From Falsiroseomonas sp051433165 (lineage in GTDB: Bacteria > Pseudomonadota > Alphaproteobacteria > Acetobacterales > Acetobacteraceae), in contig NZ_JBHMFS010000001.1 of assembly GCF_051433165.1 (NCBI RefSeq), positions 372,001 to 436,000 on the forward strand: DNA of 64,000 nucleotides, given 5' to 3'. A program made the position numbers and the translations under genes. The notes beneath the pieces are model-generated. The model did not search any database, had not been told where the DNA came from, and saw nothing but the letters and a program-made list of their open reading frames with translations. Positions 10,492 through 18,795 of this stretch are shown here, one piece after another (the stretch's first letter is position 1; every line of letters begins with the position of its first letter).

Positions 10492-11814
10492 TCAGCGGGC
10501 GCCTTCCTGGAACAGGACCACGCGGACGGTCGACAGCAGGATCAGCAGATCCAGCAGCAGGCTGCGGCGGCGCACGTAGTACAGGTCGTAGGCCAGCTTC
10601 ATCCGCGCATCCTCGACCGATGCGCCGTAGGGATAGTTGACCTGCGCCCAGCCGGTGATGCCCGGTTTCACGATGGCGCGATCGTGGTAGTGCGGAATGA
10701 TCTCGCCAAGCTGCGCCACGAAGGTCGGCCGTTCCGGGCGCGGCCCGACGACAGACATGTCGCCCCGCAGCACGTTGAGGGCCTGCGGGATCTCATCGAT
10801 GCGCGTCAGCCGCATGATGCGGCCCACGCGCGTGACGCGCGGATCACCGCGGATTGCCCAGCGCGCGACGCCGCCAGCCTCAGCATCCGTCACCATACTG
10901 CGGAACTTGAACAGCATGAAGGGCCGGTTGTTCAGGCCGACACGCTCCTGCCGATAGAAAATCGGGCCCCGGCTGTCGAGGCGAATGGCTACCATGGTGA
11001 TTAGCAGCAGCGGCAACGTCAGCAGCAGCAGCACACTGGCAACCAGGATGTCGAAGCCCCGGCGCAAGGCGGCCTCCGTCCGGCTGGTATGGGCCGCGTT
11101 CGCGCTGGCAAGCCAGCCTTCCGGAAGGCTCTCCAGATCCAGCCGGTTGAGACCGTGTTCACTGAATTCAGCAGCCGTGAAGACATGCACGCCGGCGGCC
11201 GCGCAGTTCTTCTGTGTCTCGGCAGGCAACGGCGTGCGGGCCGGCGCGATCACGGCCCAGACGCGCCAGGCGCGCAGTCGGCCGCGCGTGATGGCCTGAG
11301 ACAGCGCATCGGCCACCGGCAGCACCAGCGTCACCTCGAAGGGCGCGTAGCCGCGATCCGTGCCGGGCTTCTCGGCGCCGACCAGCGCCAGGCGGCGAAG
11401 CGGCGGCCGCAGCAGCAGGAAACCCAGGCGCGTGACCAGGATGGCGATGGCGGTGCCAAGCATCACGGAGATCAGCGCATGCCGCTGGACCGGGCTGACG
11501 CCCGCACCTTCCGTGAATTGCAGCGCCAGCACCGAAAGCAGTAGCAGGATGGTGGTGCCGACCAGGCCGGAGACGAGGGTGGCGCGCAGACCGGCCAGTG
11601 TGGAGGGTTCATAGAACCCGACGGCGCCCGCCACCAACAGCACGGTTGTGGCCGTGATCGCCGCCAACGCCATGGCCGCGGCAATCCCCTCCGCCGGGCC
11701 GAAGGGACCGCCCGCAACCAGCAGCGCCAACACGCAAAGAAACACAGCGCCGGTCTCGCCGAGACATAGTGCAAGGACTTCGGTTCGTACGCTGTGGCCA
11801 AACAAATTTGTCAT
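10492..11814 (-). CDS. Polyprenyl-phosphate sugar-1-phosphate transferase (initiating transferase)
   Basis: This is a 440-residue membrane enzyme of the exopolysaccharide polyprenyl glycosylphosphotransferase family, PEP-CTERM type. Four or so N-terminal membrane segments (residues 10-125) precede a soluble region. A further membrane segment (about 250-275) leads into the catalytic bacterial sugar transferase domain, seen as RGPIFYRQERVG, LFKFRSM and DEIPQALNVLRGDMSVVGPRPE. It should transfer a hexose-1-phosphate to undecaprenyl phosphate, the first step of repeat-unit assembly. The start at 11814 (MTNLFGHS) is preceded by AAGAGGG. It is the first gene of the leftward operon and is divergent from the export genes. 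Confidence 0.93.
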   Translation of the reverse strand: MTNLFGHSVRTEVLALCLGETGAVFLCVLALLVAGGPFGPAEGIAAAMALAAITATTVLLVAGAVGFYEPSTLAGLRATLVSGLVGTTILLLLSVLALQFTEGAGVSPVQRHALISVMLGTAIAILVTRLGFLLLRPPLRRLALVGAEKPGTDRGYAPFEVTLVLPVADALSQAITRGRLRAWRVWAVIAPARTPLPAETQKNCAAAGVHVFTAAEFSEHGLNRLDLESLPEGWLASANAAHTSRTEAALRRGFDILVASVLLLLTLPLLLITMVAIRLDSRGPIFYRQERVGLNNRPFMLFKFRSMVTDAEAGGVARWAIRGDPRVTRVGRIMRLTRIDEIPQALNVLRGDMSVVGPRPERPTFVAQLGEIIPHYHDRAIVKPGITGWAQVNYPYGASVEDARMKLAYDLYYVRRRSLLLDLLILLSTVRVVLFQEGAR

Positions 11815-12141
11815 GGGTGTCGCCCTCTTCTGCCTGCATAATGCGACATCGCCGGACAAACACGATCCGAATAATAATCACAAAATATTGTAAATGAGAT
11901 GATTTTAGCAAAATTGGCACGAAACTGCATTAGGGCCAACAGGATTGCCTGAAAAGGCACCTAATTTTACATTTCAATCAACTGCACACTGGCTGTTTGC
12001 GTTTAACGTAAATTCGCAGGGCTTAATTGTAGATAGCGCCGGCCGGCTCAGTTTTGTATCGCTCTTACCACCAGAGGCGACGCCGCTCCGGGACCTTCCC
12101 GGCCTCCACGGCCCGCTTTTCTCCAGCCAGAGGCCATCGGC
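11815..12141. promoter_or_regulatory. Divergent promoter region of the exopolysaccharide locus
   Basis: This 327-base gap is strikingly AT-rich for this genome, especially 11870-12030. It separates the leftward sugar-transferase/prsKRT operon from the rightward export operon. It holds an exact sigma-54 -24 box (TTGGCAC at 11914-11920) followed by TGCAT at 11926-11930. The GG-to-GC spacing is 9 instead of the usual 10, so this is a near-miss only. A small GAAA-loop hairpin (TGCCT/AGGCA) lies at 11946-11959. Two GACA words 10 bases apart lie at 11845 and 11855. No protein frame is convincing here. Confidence 0.6.
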
Positions 12142-12783
12142 ATGAAGAGCTTCCGCGTTGCAGGCATTCCGGCCTGGTCTGCCCTCATCATCGGGCTGGG
12201 TGCCGGGCTTGCCGGCTGTGCCGGCACACCCACAGCGCTACCCGCCGCCACCGCTGAATCCTCCGCCGCCAGCTCCTATGTGATCGGTCCGGGCGATACG
12301 CTGACCGTCTTCGTCTATCGTGCGCCGGAACTCAGCGCCGCGGCGCTGCCGGTGCGCCCGGATGGCCGCATCTCCCTGCCGCTGGTGCCGGACGTCGAGG
12401 CCGCCGGGCGCACGCCTAGCGAGCTGGCACGCGCGCTGGAGGAAGCCCTGGCGGAGTATGTGCGGGAGCCGAATGTCACCGTCATGGTGCAGTCCTTCAT
12501 CGGCCAGCCGAGCCGCCAGATCCGGGTGATCGGCGAAGCGGCGCAGCCGCTGGCGCTGCCGTACCGCGAGGGGCTGAGCGTGCTGGACGTGATGATCAAC
12601 GCCCGTGGGCTGACCCGCTACGCCGCCGGCAATCGCGCCGAGATCATTCGTCGCCCGCCCAATGGCGCGGCGCCGCAGGTGATCCCTGTGCGGTTGGATG
12701 ACCTGCTTCGTGGCGGCGACATTTCCCAGGATATTGCCATGCAGCCGGGCGACACGCTGGTCATCCCGCAAGGCTGGTTCTGA
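12142..12783 (+). CDS. Wza-like polysaccharide export lipoprotein, XrtA system
   Basis: This is a 213-residue outer-membrane export protein. A lipoprotein signal ends in GLAGC (Cys about residue 27). The polysaccharide biosynthesis/export domain follows, beginning YVIGPGDTLTVFVYRAPELS (residues 50-70), and then a SLBB-like part (RQIRVIGEAAQPLALPY, later GDTLVIP). It should form the periplasmic/outer-membrane channel for the polymer, working with the chain-length protein encoded two bases downstream. It is first in the rightward operon, and AGAGG lies upstream of the ATG. Length and motifs match the exosortase A-associated export family. Confidence 0.93.
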   Translation: MKSFRVAGIPAWSALIIGLGAGLAGCAGTPTALPAATAESSAASSYVIGPGDTLTVFVYRAPELSAAALPVRPDGRISLPLVPDVEAAGRTPSELARALEEALAEYVREPNVTVMVQSFIGQPSRQIRVIGEAAQPLALPYREGLSVLDVMINARGLTRYAAGNRAEIIRRPPNGAAPQVIPVRLDDLLRGGDISQDIAMQPGDTLVIPQGWF

Positions 12784-12785
12784 CC

Positions 12786-14288
12786 ATGGACCTGCACGGG
12801 CTGCTCCGCCGGGCGCTGGCCGCCGGCGCCCGCCACCGCTGGCGCGCTTTGGCGCTTGCCTGGGTGGTGTGCCTCGGCGGTTGGGCCGGCGTCACGATGT
12901 TGCCGAACCAGTATGTCGCCACGACGCGGGTTTATGCCGACGCGGATGCGATCCTTGGCCTGCTGCTGCGCGGCATTGCGATCGACAGCTCACCGGCCAG
13001 CCAGGTCGAGACCCTGCAGCGCACGCTGCTGTCGCGCCCGAACCTCGAGAAGATCATCACCCGCACGCAGCTGCGTGAGCAGATCCAGGACCCGGTTGAC
13101 CAGGAGCAGATGCTGACACGGCTGGCGCGGGACATTCGCCTACAGACGCAGACCCGCAACCTGTTCACCATCGAGTTCCAGGACCGCAATCCGCAGCTTG
13201 CGCATGACGTGGTGGCCACCACGCTGAACCTGTTCATGGAGGCGGCGATGGTCACCGACCGCCAGCAGATGGACAATGCGCGCAACTTCGTGGCGGAGCA
13301 GACCGCATCCTATGAGGTGCAGCTGCGCCAGGCCGAGAATCGCCGTGCCGAGTTCCGGGCGCGCTACCTCGATATTCTTCCCTCCGACGCGCTCGGCGGG
13401 GCCTCCCGCCTCGAGGCGGCGCGCACCCGCCTGGCGCAGGTGCAGGGCGAGTTGATCGATACCCGCAGGCGCCGTGACCTGACGCAGCAGCAGCTACAGG
13501 AGATGGCGGCGGTGCCGGCGCCTGCCGTGACCACGGGTGGCGGCAATCCGCGCCTGGTGGAGGCGCAGCGCCAGCTGGCCGAGCTTCGCCTCCGTTTCAC
13601 GGACTCGCACCCGGATGTTCGCGCCGCGCTCGCCGTGGTGAATGCCGCACGCGCGGGTGGTGGTGGTGGCGGTGGTGCACGTGCGGCTGTTGCGCAGCCG
13701 CAGAACCAGGCGCTGGAAATGCTGCGCCTTAGGCTGGTGGACGTGGAGTCCGAGATCGCTTCGCTGGAGCGACAGGAGCGTGAGGGCATTGCCGAGCTGG
13801 AGCGTCTGGACGAAATCGCCCGCAGTGCGCCACAGGTACAGGCGCAGTTCCTGAACCTGGACCGCGACTACACTGTTCTGCGCCGCAACTATGACGAGCT
13901 GCTGGCGCGGCGCGAATCGCTGCAGCTGGCCGGCGCGGCGCGCGACAGTTCGGACCGCGTGCAGCTGGAGGTGGTGGACCCGCCGACGGTGCCGGCGCAG
14001 CCGGTTTCGCCCAACCGCTTCCTGCTGTCAGCCGGCGTGCTTGTTGTCGGCCTCGGCGCTGGTGTCGGACTGGTGCTGCTGCTGATGCAACTCGATCGCA
14101 GCTTCTACACGCTGGCGGATCTGCGCCGCATCGGCTTGCCGGTGCTGGGCGCCGTCTCCGCGCCGCCACGGCGCGGCGCGATGATCTCCGGCATCGGCTT
14201 CGCTGGTGGACTCGCCATGCTGTTCGTCGCCTTTGGCGCCGTGCTCGCGGATGCGCCCCGCATCATTGCAAGGATGCTGCTGGCATGA
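12786..14288 (+). CDS. Chain-length determinant / GumC-type co-polymerase, XrtA system
   Basis: This is a 500-residue Wzz/GumC-like inner-membrane protein. One membrane segment lies near residues 20-40, followed by a long periplasmic coiled-coil region (about 110-380, rich in Leu, Glu, Gln and Arg). A second segment lies near 415-440 and a third near 470-490. A PxxP-like stretch (DPPTVPAQPVSPNR, about 399-412) precedes the second segment, as in Wzz proteins. It should set polymer length and bridge to the Wza-like channel and the kinase-like partner, whose ATG overlaps its stop. A glycine-rich patch (GGGGGGA) near residue 295 interrupts the coiled coil. Confidence 0.93.
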   Translation: MDLHGLLRRALAAGARHRWRALALAWVVCLGGWAGVTMLPNQYVATTRVYADADAILGLLLRGIAIDSSPASQVETLQRTLLSRPNLEKIITRTQLREQIQDPVDQEQMLTRLARDIRLQTQTRNLFTIEFQDRNPQLAHDVVATTLNLFMEAAMVTDRQQMDNARNFVAEQTASYEVQLRQAENRRAEFRARYLDILPSDALGGASRLEAARTRLAQVQGELIDTRRRRDLTQQQLQEMAAVPAPAVTTGGGNPRLVEAQRQLAELRLRFTDSHPDVRAALAVVNAARAGGGGGGGARAAVAQPQNQALEMLRLRLVDVESEIASLERQEREGIAELERLDEIARSAPQVQAQFLNLDRDYTVLRRNYDELLARRESLQLAGAARDSSDRVQLEVVDPPTVPAQPVSPNRFLLSAGVLVVGLGAGVGLVLLLMQLDRSFYTLADLRRIGLPVLGAVSAPPRRGAMISGIGFAGGLAMLFVAFGAVLADAPRIIARMLLA

Positions 14289-15220
14289 CCGGATTGAGCG
14301 CACCGCGAACCCATCTCGCCGAGCGCGCGGTGGCCGCGATGGGGCCGCTGCGGGGAGCGGACACCCTGGCGCCGGACGCCCTGGCGCCGGACACGCTGGC
14401 CCCGGACACGCTGGCACCCGCAGGTCTGTCCGGCCATGCGCGGCGCGAAGGGCCCCGCAATGCCGAGGCCTTCGCGGAGGTGCCAGTGGCGCCACCGCCG
14501 GCGATCGGGATGGAGGCGCTGCGTGCCGCAGGACTGGCCTTCGAGCCGGAGGCGGAGGCGCGCTCTCGTCTGGCGGAGGAGTTGGCGCTGATCCAGACCC
14601 AGGTCCTGCGCGCCATCCCGACCCCGGATGCGGCGCGCAACGCCACCACCTGCCGGCAATTGGTGATGATCACCAGCGCGATGCCGGAGGAGGGCAAGAG
14701 CTTCATGGCGGTGAATCTCGCCGCGAGCCTTGCCGCCGGTACCGGCCAGCCGGTCTTGCTGGTGGATGGCGATGGCGGGGTCACGCAGCGCCTGGCCCTG
14801 GCGGATGCGCCCGGTCTGCGCGCGCTGGTGCAGGACCCGGCAAAGACCGTTGCGCCTCTGCTGCGGGCGACGGCCATTGCCGGCCTCTCGGTCTTGCCGC
14901 ATGGGCTGCGGGCGCCAGGCCATGCGGCGCCGAGCGGGGTGGCACTCGCGGCCGCGTTGCGGGCCGTGGCGGTGGCGCTGCCGCGGCATGTCGTGGTGCT
15001 CGACATGCCCGCCGCGCTGTCCTCGAGCGATGCGCCGACCCTGGCTGCCATGGTGGGCCAGGTGCTGCTGGTGGTGCGCGCCGAGACAACGCCACGTGAA
15101 GCCGTGGAAGCCGCCCTGGATGTTCTCGAAGCCTGTCCCGTGCTGCAACTGGTCCTGAACCAGAGCCGGATGAGCAGCGATGACAGTTTTGGCAATTCGA
15201 CGGCTTCAGCCGATGGCTGA
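14285..15220 (+). CDS. BY-kinase/CpsD-like ATPase of the XrtA system, apparently lacking tyrosines
   Basis: This is a 311-residue protein matching the tyrosine-autokinase/CapB-like ATPases that pair with Wzz/GumC proteins. Walker A is TSAMPEEGKS (about residues 130-139), Walker A' is LLVDGDG and Walker B is VVVLDMPAAL. The Walker A' lacks the usual acidic-x-Arg pattern. By my reading the protein contains no tyrosine at all, and the C-terminus lacks the Tyr cluster expected of a BY-kinase. It may therefore be an ATPase regulator rather than an autokinase. Residues about 28-47 are a four-copy LAPDT repeat coded by a 15-base DNA repeat. The start overlaps the preceding stop (ATGA). Confidence 0.85.
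   Translation: MTGLSAPRTHLAERAVAAMGPLRGADTLAPDALAPDTLAPDTLAPAGLSGHARREGPRNAEAFAEVPVAPPPAIGMEALRAAGLAFEPEAEARSRLAEELALIQTQVLRAIPTPDAARNATTCRQLVMITSAMPEEGKSFMAVNLAASLAAGTGQPVLLVDGDGGVTQRLALADAPGLRALVQDPAKTVAPLLRATAIAGLSVLPHGLRAPGHAAPSGVALAAALRAVAVALPRHVVVLDMPAALSSSDAPTLAAMVGQVLLVVRAETTPREAVEAALDVLEACPVLQLVLNQSRMSSDDSFGNSTASADG
14366..14425 (+). repeat. Four-copy 15-base tandem repeat inside the kinase-like gene
   Basis: Four consecutive 15-base units start with CTGGC and code for LAPDA, LAPDT, LAPDT and LAPAG. The first three differ by only one to three bases and the fourth is degraded. The unit is a multiple of three, so copy-number change would keep the frame and only lengthen the linker ahead of the ATPase domain. 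Confidence 0.85.
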
Positions 15221-16904
15221 TCTTTTCCTGCGCGGGGCAGCCCTGGCCCTGGGGATGGCCGCGGTGCCGGCCCTGGCCTCCAGCCCGCCACTGCCCGGCT
15301 ACACCGGCCCGGGCTCGCTGCCATCGGTCCGTGCCGCGGCGGAGGCCGAAGACGCGGCCGCGCGGGGGGTGGAAGTGGTGGAACCGACCGCGCCGCCGAT
15401 CCGCATCGACCAGTTCGGCTTCCCCACCACCGGCCCGCTGCCCGCGGCGCCCGGGCCGTCCCGCGCCTGGACCATCGTTCCCAGCCTCACGGTCCAGGCG
15501 GTAGCGACGGACAACCTAACCAACAGCGGCAACCGCAAGAGCGGCGACGTTTTCACCACGATCTCGCCGGGCGTGCTGGTTTCCGCCGATACGGCGCGCC
15601 TGCAAGGCGTGCTGAACTACAGGCCGAGCGCGCGCTTTCACGCGAACAATACCGACCAGGACCGCTTCGACCAGAACTTCAACGGCCAGGCGCTGGTCAG
15701 CATCGTGCCCGGCACGCTGTTCCTCGACATGCGCGGTTCGTCATCGATCCAGAGCGTCAACGGCGGCTTTGCGCCGGAAAGCAGCGTTGTCACCGACGAC
15801 CGTGACCGGCTGCAGACCACCAGCTTCCAGATCTCGCCCTACATCGTGCATCGCTTTGGCGACACGGCGACGATGCAGGTGGGCTACGCCTACCAGTGGG
15901 TCGACCAGAGTGGCGACGACCCGGTGCTGGCGCTTCAGCCGGATCGGTTCGGGTCCGGGGTGCGGGGTGGCAGGGCGGCCCAGTCCTTCACCGCGCATGA
16001 GGGCTATGCAGTGGTCCGGACTGGTCCCAATTTCGGCCGGCTGGCGCTTGAAGGTCGCCTGCAGGCCACGGCCTATGATGGCGATGGCGTGCTGGATGGT
16101 GCCTATCGCCGGCTCGGCTCGGTCGAGGCGCGCTACGCAATCCTGCGCGGCGTATCCGTGTTGGTGATGGGCGGGTACGAGCAGCAGCGCTTCAGGGGTA
16201 CGCCCGGCATCGATATCAGCGAACCGATCTGGGCGGTTGGCGCGCGATTCGACTTCTCCGAGAGCAGCCGGATGACGGTGCGCTACGGTCGGCGCAACGG
16301 CTTCAACTCGCTGTCCTTCGACGCATCGGTCGCTGTCGGCGGCAGGACGCGGGTTTCGGGCCGCTACGCGGAGACGTTGAGCACCGGCGCGCTGCAGGCG
16401 GCGGATCTGCTTTCCACCACCTCGCTCGACCAGTTCGGCAATCCGATCGACCTGTCGACCGGCCTGCCGGTGGTGCGCCCCTTGAGCGGCTCCTTCCTGG
16501 GCACCCAGAACAATCTGGCGCGGATCAAGACAGCCTCCGCCGCCATCGTGCAAACCTGGCCGCGGGATACCTTCGCCCTGACCCTGACGCGGGAGGAGCA
16601 GACACCGGTCTCCGTGGCCGCGGGCGGCAGCAGCTTCGGGCAGCGCGGCACCTCCGCCGGCTTCACCTGGTCGCATGCGCTGACGCCGCGGACCTCCGCC
16701 GCTGCCTTCCTCCAATATGGCCGCAGCAGCAGCGGATTGCGCGGCGACGGCACGATCATGAGCGCAAGCCTCAGCTTCGTGCATGCGCTGCGGGAGAACA
16801 CGACCGCCACGCTCCAGCTGGCCAGTCGTCGGAACGAATTTTCGGGCGGCAACGGCACCTCGACGCAGAACTTCATCCTCATCGGCTTGCGCCAAACCTT
16901 CTAG
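15213..16904 (+). CDS. Outer-membrane beta-barrel protein, XrtA/PEP-CTERM system
   Basis: This is a 563-residue protein with a signal peptide (from MADLFLRG to about VPALA) and then long runs of alternating strands ending in IGLRQTF, a typical outer-membrane barrel C-terminus with a final aromatic residue. Pattern and position match the PEP-CTERM system outer-membrane family. It may be a companion pore or anchor for polymer or PEP-CTERM proteins; this is not established. I favour the ATG at 15213, which starts at the signal peptide. An ATG at 15180 would add 11 residues and overlap the previous gene by 41 bases; neither has a strong ribosome site. Confidence 0.85.
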   Translation: MADLFLRGAALALGMAAVPALASSPPLPGYTGPGSLPSVRAAAEAEDAAARGVEVVEPTAPPIRIDQFGFPTTGPLPAAPGPSRAWTIVPSLTVQAVATDNLTNSGNRKSGDVFTTISPGVLVSADTARLQGVLNYRPSARFHANNTDQDRFDQNFNGQALVSIVPGTLFLDMRGSSSIQSVNGGFAPESSVVTDDRDRLQTTSFQISPYIVHRFGDTATMQVGYAYQWVDQSGDDPVLALQPDRFGSGVRGGRAAQSFTAHEGYAVVRTGPNFGRLALEGRLQATAYDGDGVLDGAYRRLGSVEARYAILRGVSVLVMGGYEQQRFRGTPGIDISEPIWAVGARFDFSESSRMTVRYGRRNGFNSLSFDASVAVGGRTRVSGRYAETLSTGALQAADLLSTTSLDQFGNPIDLSTGLPVVRPLSGSFLGTQNNLARIKTASAAIVQTWPRDTFALTLTREEQTPVSVAAGGSSFGQRGTSAGFTWSHALTPRTSAAAFLQYGRSSSGLRGDGTIMSASLSFVHALRENTTATLQLASRRNEFSGGNGTSTQNFILIGLRQTF

Positions 16905-16913
16905 GAGCCCGCG

Positions 16914-17882
16914 ATGCTAGGCGAGATCTACGGCTTCCGTGCGCATCCCTTCCAGATGACACCGGACGCCAGGCTATTCTACGAAAGCACAGTCCACGCA
17001 CGCGCCTACGCGCACCTGCTTTACGGGCTGGCGCAGCGTGAGGGCTTCGTGGTGGTGACGGGGGAGGTTGGCGCCGGCAAGACCACGCTGGTGGAGCGGC
17101 TGTGCAGCCAGCTCGACCCGACCGGCTTCGCCGTCGCCCGCGTCTCCACCACCCAGGTGGCGGGGGATGATCTGCTGCGGCTGGTGGCGGACGCCTTCGG
17201 CGCCGAGCCGGAGGGCAACAAGGCCGCCGTGCTGCGTGGCATCTCCGCCGCGCTGCGCAACGGTGACCGGCGCTACCTGCTGATCGTGGACGAGGCCCAG
17301 GGCCTGGCGCCGGCGGCGCTGGAAGAACTGCGGATGCTGTCCAACGTGACGGAAGGCGGCCAGGCACCGATGCAGACCATCCTGCTCGGCCAGCCACAGC
17401 TTCGACGCACGCTGGCCAGCCCGGATCTCGACCAGCTTCGCCAGCGCGTGCTGGCCTGCTACCACCTCGGCGCCCTTTCGCGTGAGGAAACCCACGCCTA
17501 TGTCGAGCACCGCATGCGCGCGGTGGGCTGGCTGGACCATCCACGTTGGGATACTGGCGCGCTGGACCTGGTGCACCGGCACAGCGAGGGCATTCCGCGC
17601 CGCATCAACCGTCTGTGCTCCCGCGTGCTGCTTGGCGCCGCGCTGGAACGCGCCACGGTGCTGACCGCGCCGCTGGTGGAGGCGACGGCGATCGAGCTGG
17701 AGGAAGACCTCGGCGGCGGCATGGCGCCGCAGCTTTTCGGCATGCCGGCGCCCGAGGCCGGCGTGGTGCTGCGCGATATCGAGCATCGGATCGAGGCGCT
17801 GGAAAGTCTGACCGCTCGCCGCGAACGGGTGTTCCAGCAGATGGCCGATCTGTTCGGCGGTGGGCGGAGGACGCACCGATGA
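16914..17882 (+). CDS. ExeA-like AAA ATPase, XrtA-associated
   Basis: This is a 322-residue ATPase of the general secretion pathway A (ExeA/GspA) type found in exosortase loci. Walker A is GEVGAGKTT (about residues 45-53), Walker B is LLIVDEAQGL (about 122-131), and a sensor-like region ILLGQPQLR follows. The N-terminal YGFRAHPFQMTPDARLFY is typical of the family. A coiled segment (about 275-310) ends the protein. It is cytoplasmic and probably energises an assembly step of the locus; its partner is unknown. TAGGAG precedes the ATG, nine bases after the barrel gene. Confidence 0.92.
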   Translation: MLGEIYGFRAHPFQMTPDARLFYESTVHARAYAHLLYGLAQREGFVVVTGEVGAGKTTLVERLCSQLDPTGFAVARVSTTQVAGDDLLRLVADAFGAEPEGNKAAVLRGISAALRNGDRRYLLIVDEAQGLAPAALEELRMLSNVTEGGQAPMQTILLGQPQLRRTLASPDLDQLRQRVLACYHLGALSREETHAYVEHRMRAVGWLDHPRWDTGALDLVHRHSEGIPRRINRLCSRVLLGAALERATVLTAPLVEATAIELEEDLGGGMAPQLFGMPAPEAGVVLRDIEHRIEALESLTARRERVFQQMADLFGGGRRTHR

Positions 17883-18793
17883 GTTTGCAGAACCGCAATG
17901 CCACGGCGGCGGAGCCCGGCATCCGCAACGCGATGAGCGTGGATGTGGAAGACTGGTTCCAGGTCCAGGCTTTTGCCGAGGCGATCCCGCGCGACGAATG
18001 GGCCCACCTGTCCTGCCGCGTCGAGGCGAATACGGAACAGGTGCTGGAACGCTTCGCCGAAGCCGGCGTGCGCGCGACCTTCTTCACCCTTGGATGGGTG
18101 GCGCAGCGCTACCCCGCGCTGGTGCGGCGCATCGTCGATGCCGGGCACGAACTCGCCAGCCATGGCCATGGGCATGAACGGGTTGACGCGATCGGCGCCG
18201 AGGCGTTCCGCGCCGATATCCGCCAGGCGCGGATACTGCTGGAGGATACCGGTGGCGTCGCCGTGCACGGCTATCGCGCGCCCACCTTCTCGATCGGGCC
18301 GCATACACCCTGGGCGCATCCGATCCTGGCGGAGGAGGGCTATCGCTACTCCTCCTCCGTCTTTCCGGTGAAGCATGATCTGTATGGCGCGCCCGATGCG
18401 CCGCGCGGGCCGCATTATCCGCAGCCGGATGGCGTGCTGGAATTGCCGATGACAACGGTGCGCGCGTTCGGCCGGTCGCTGCCTTGTTCCGGTGGCGGCT
18501 GGTTCCGGCTGGCGCCGTACCAGCTGTTCCGCGCCGGGCTGCAGCGCGTGAACCAGATGGAGGCGCGGCCGGGCATCTTCTATTTCCACCCGTGGGAACT
18601 GGACCCGGACCAGCCGCGCGTTTTCCAGGCCAGGGCCCTGTCCCGCTTCCGCCACTACACGGGCCTGCCGACCATGGGCGCGAGGCTGGACCGGCTGCTG
18701 CGGGACTTTGCCTGGGGCAGCATGTCCGATGTCTTCGCGCAGGAGCTGGCGGAGCCGGCCATGCCCGAGATGCTGCGCGCGATGGCAGGGTGA
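17879..18793 (+). CDS. Polysaccharide deacetylase, XrtA-associated (DUF3473 type)
   Basis: This is a 304-residue NodB-fold deacetylase. The N-terminal catalytic Asp pair lies in MSVDVEDWFQV (about residues 19-29), the zinc-binding motif in ELASHGHGHERV (His near 93-98), and YRAPTFSIG follows near 128. The C-terminal part (GIFYFHPWELDPDQPR) is the DUF3473 tail specific to exosortase A-associated members. It should remove acetyl groups from N-acetyl sugars of the exopolysaccharide. The start overlaps the ATPase stop (ATGA), so the two are translationally coupled. Confidence 0.94.
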   Translation: MSLQNRNATAAEPGIRNAMSVDVEDWFQVQAFAEAIPRDEWAHLSCRVEANTEQVLERFAEAGVRATFFTLGWVAQRYPALVRRIVDAGHELASHGHGHERVDAIGAEAFRADIRQARILLEDTGGVAVHGYRAPTFSIGPHTPWAHPILAEEGYRYSSSVFPVKHDLYGAPDAPRGPHYPQPDGVLELPMTTVRAFGRSLPCSGGGWFRLAPYQLFRAGLQRVNQMEARPGIFYFHPWELDPDQPRVFQARALSRFRHYTGLPTMGARLDRLLRDFAWGSMSDVFAQELAEPAMPEMLRAMAG

Positions 18794-18795
18794 AC

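Noticed and set aside
11914..11930. Calling a sigma-54 promoter for the export operon
   Set aside because: The GG-GC spacing is one base short and spacing is strict for sigma-54, so it is listed only as a near-miss.
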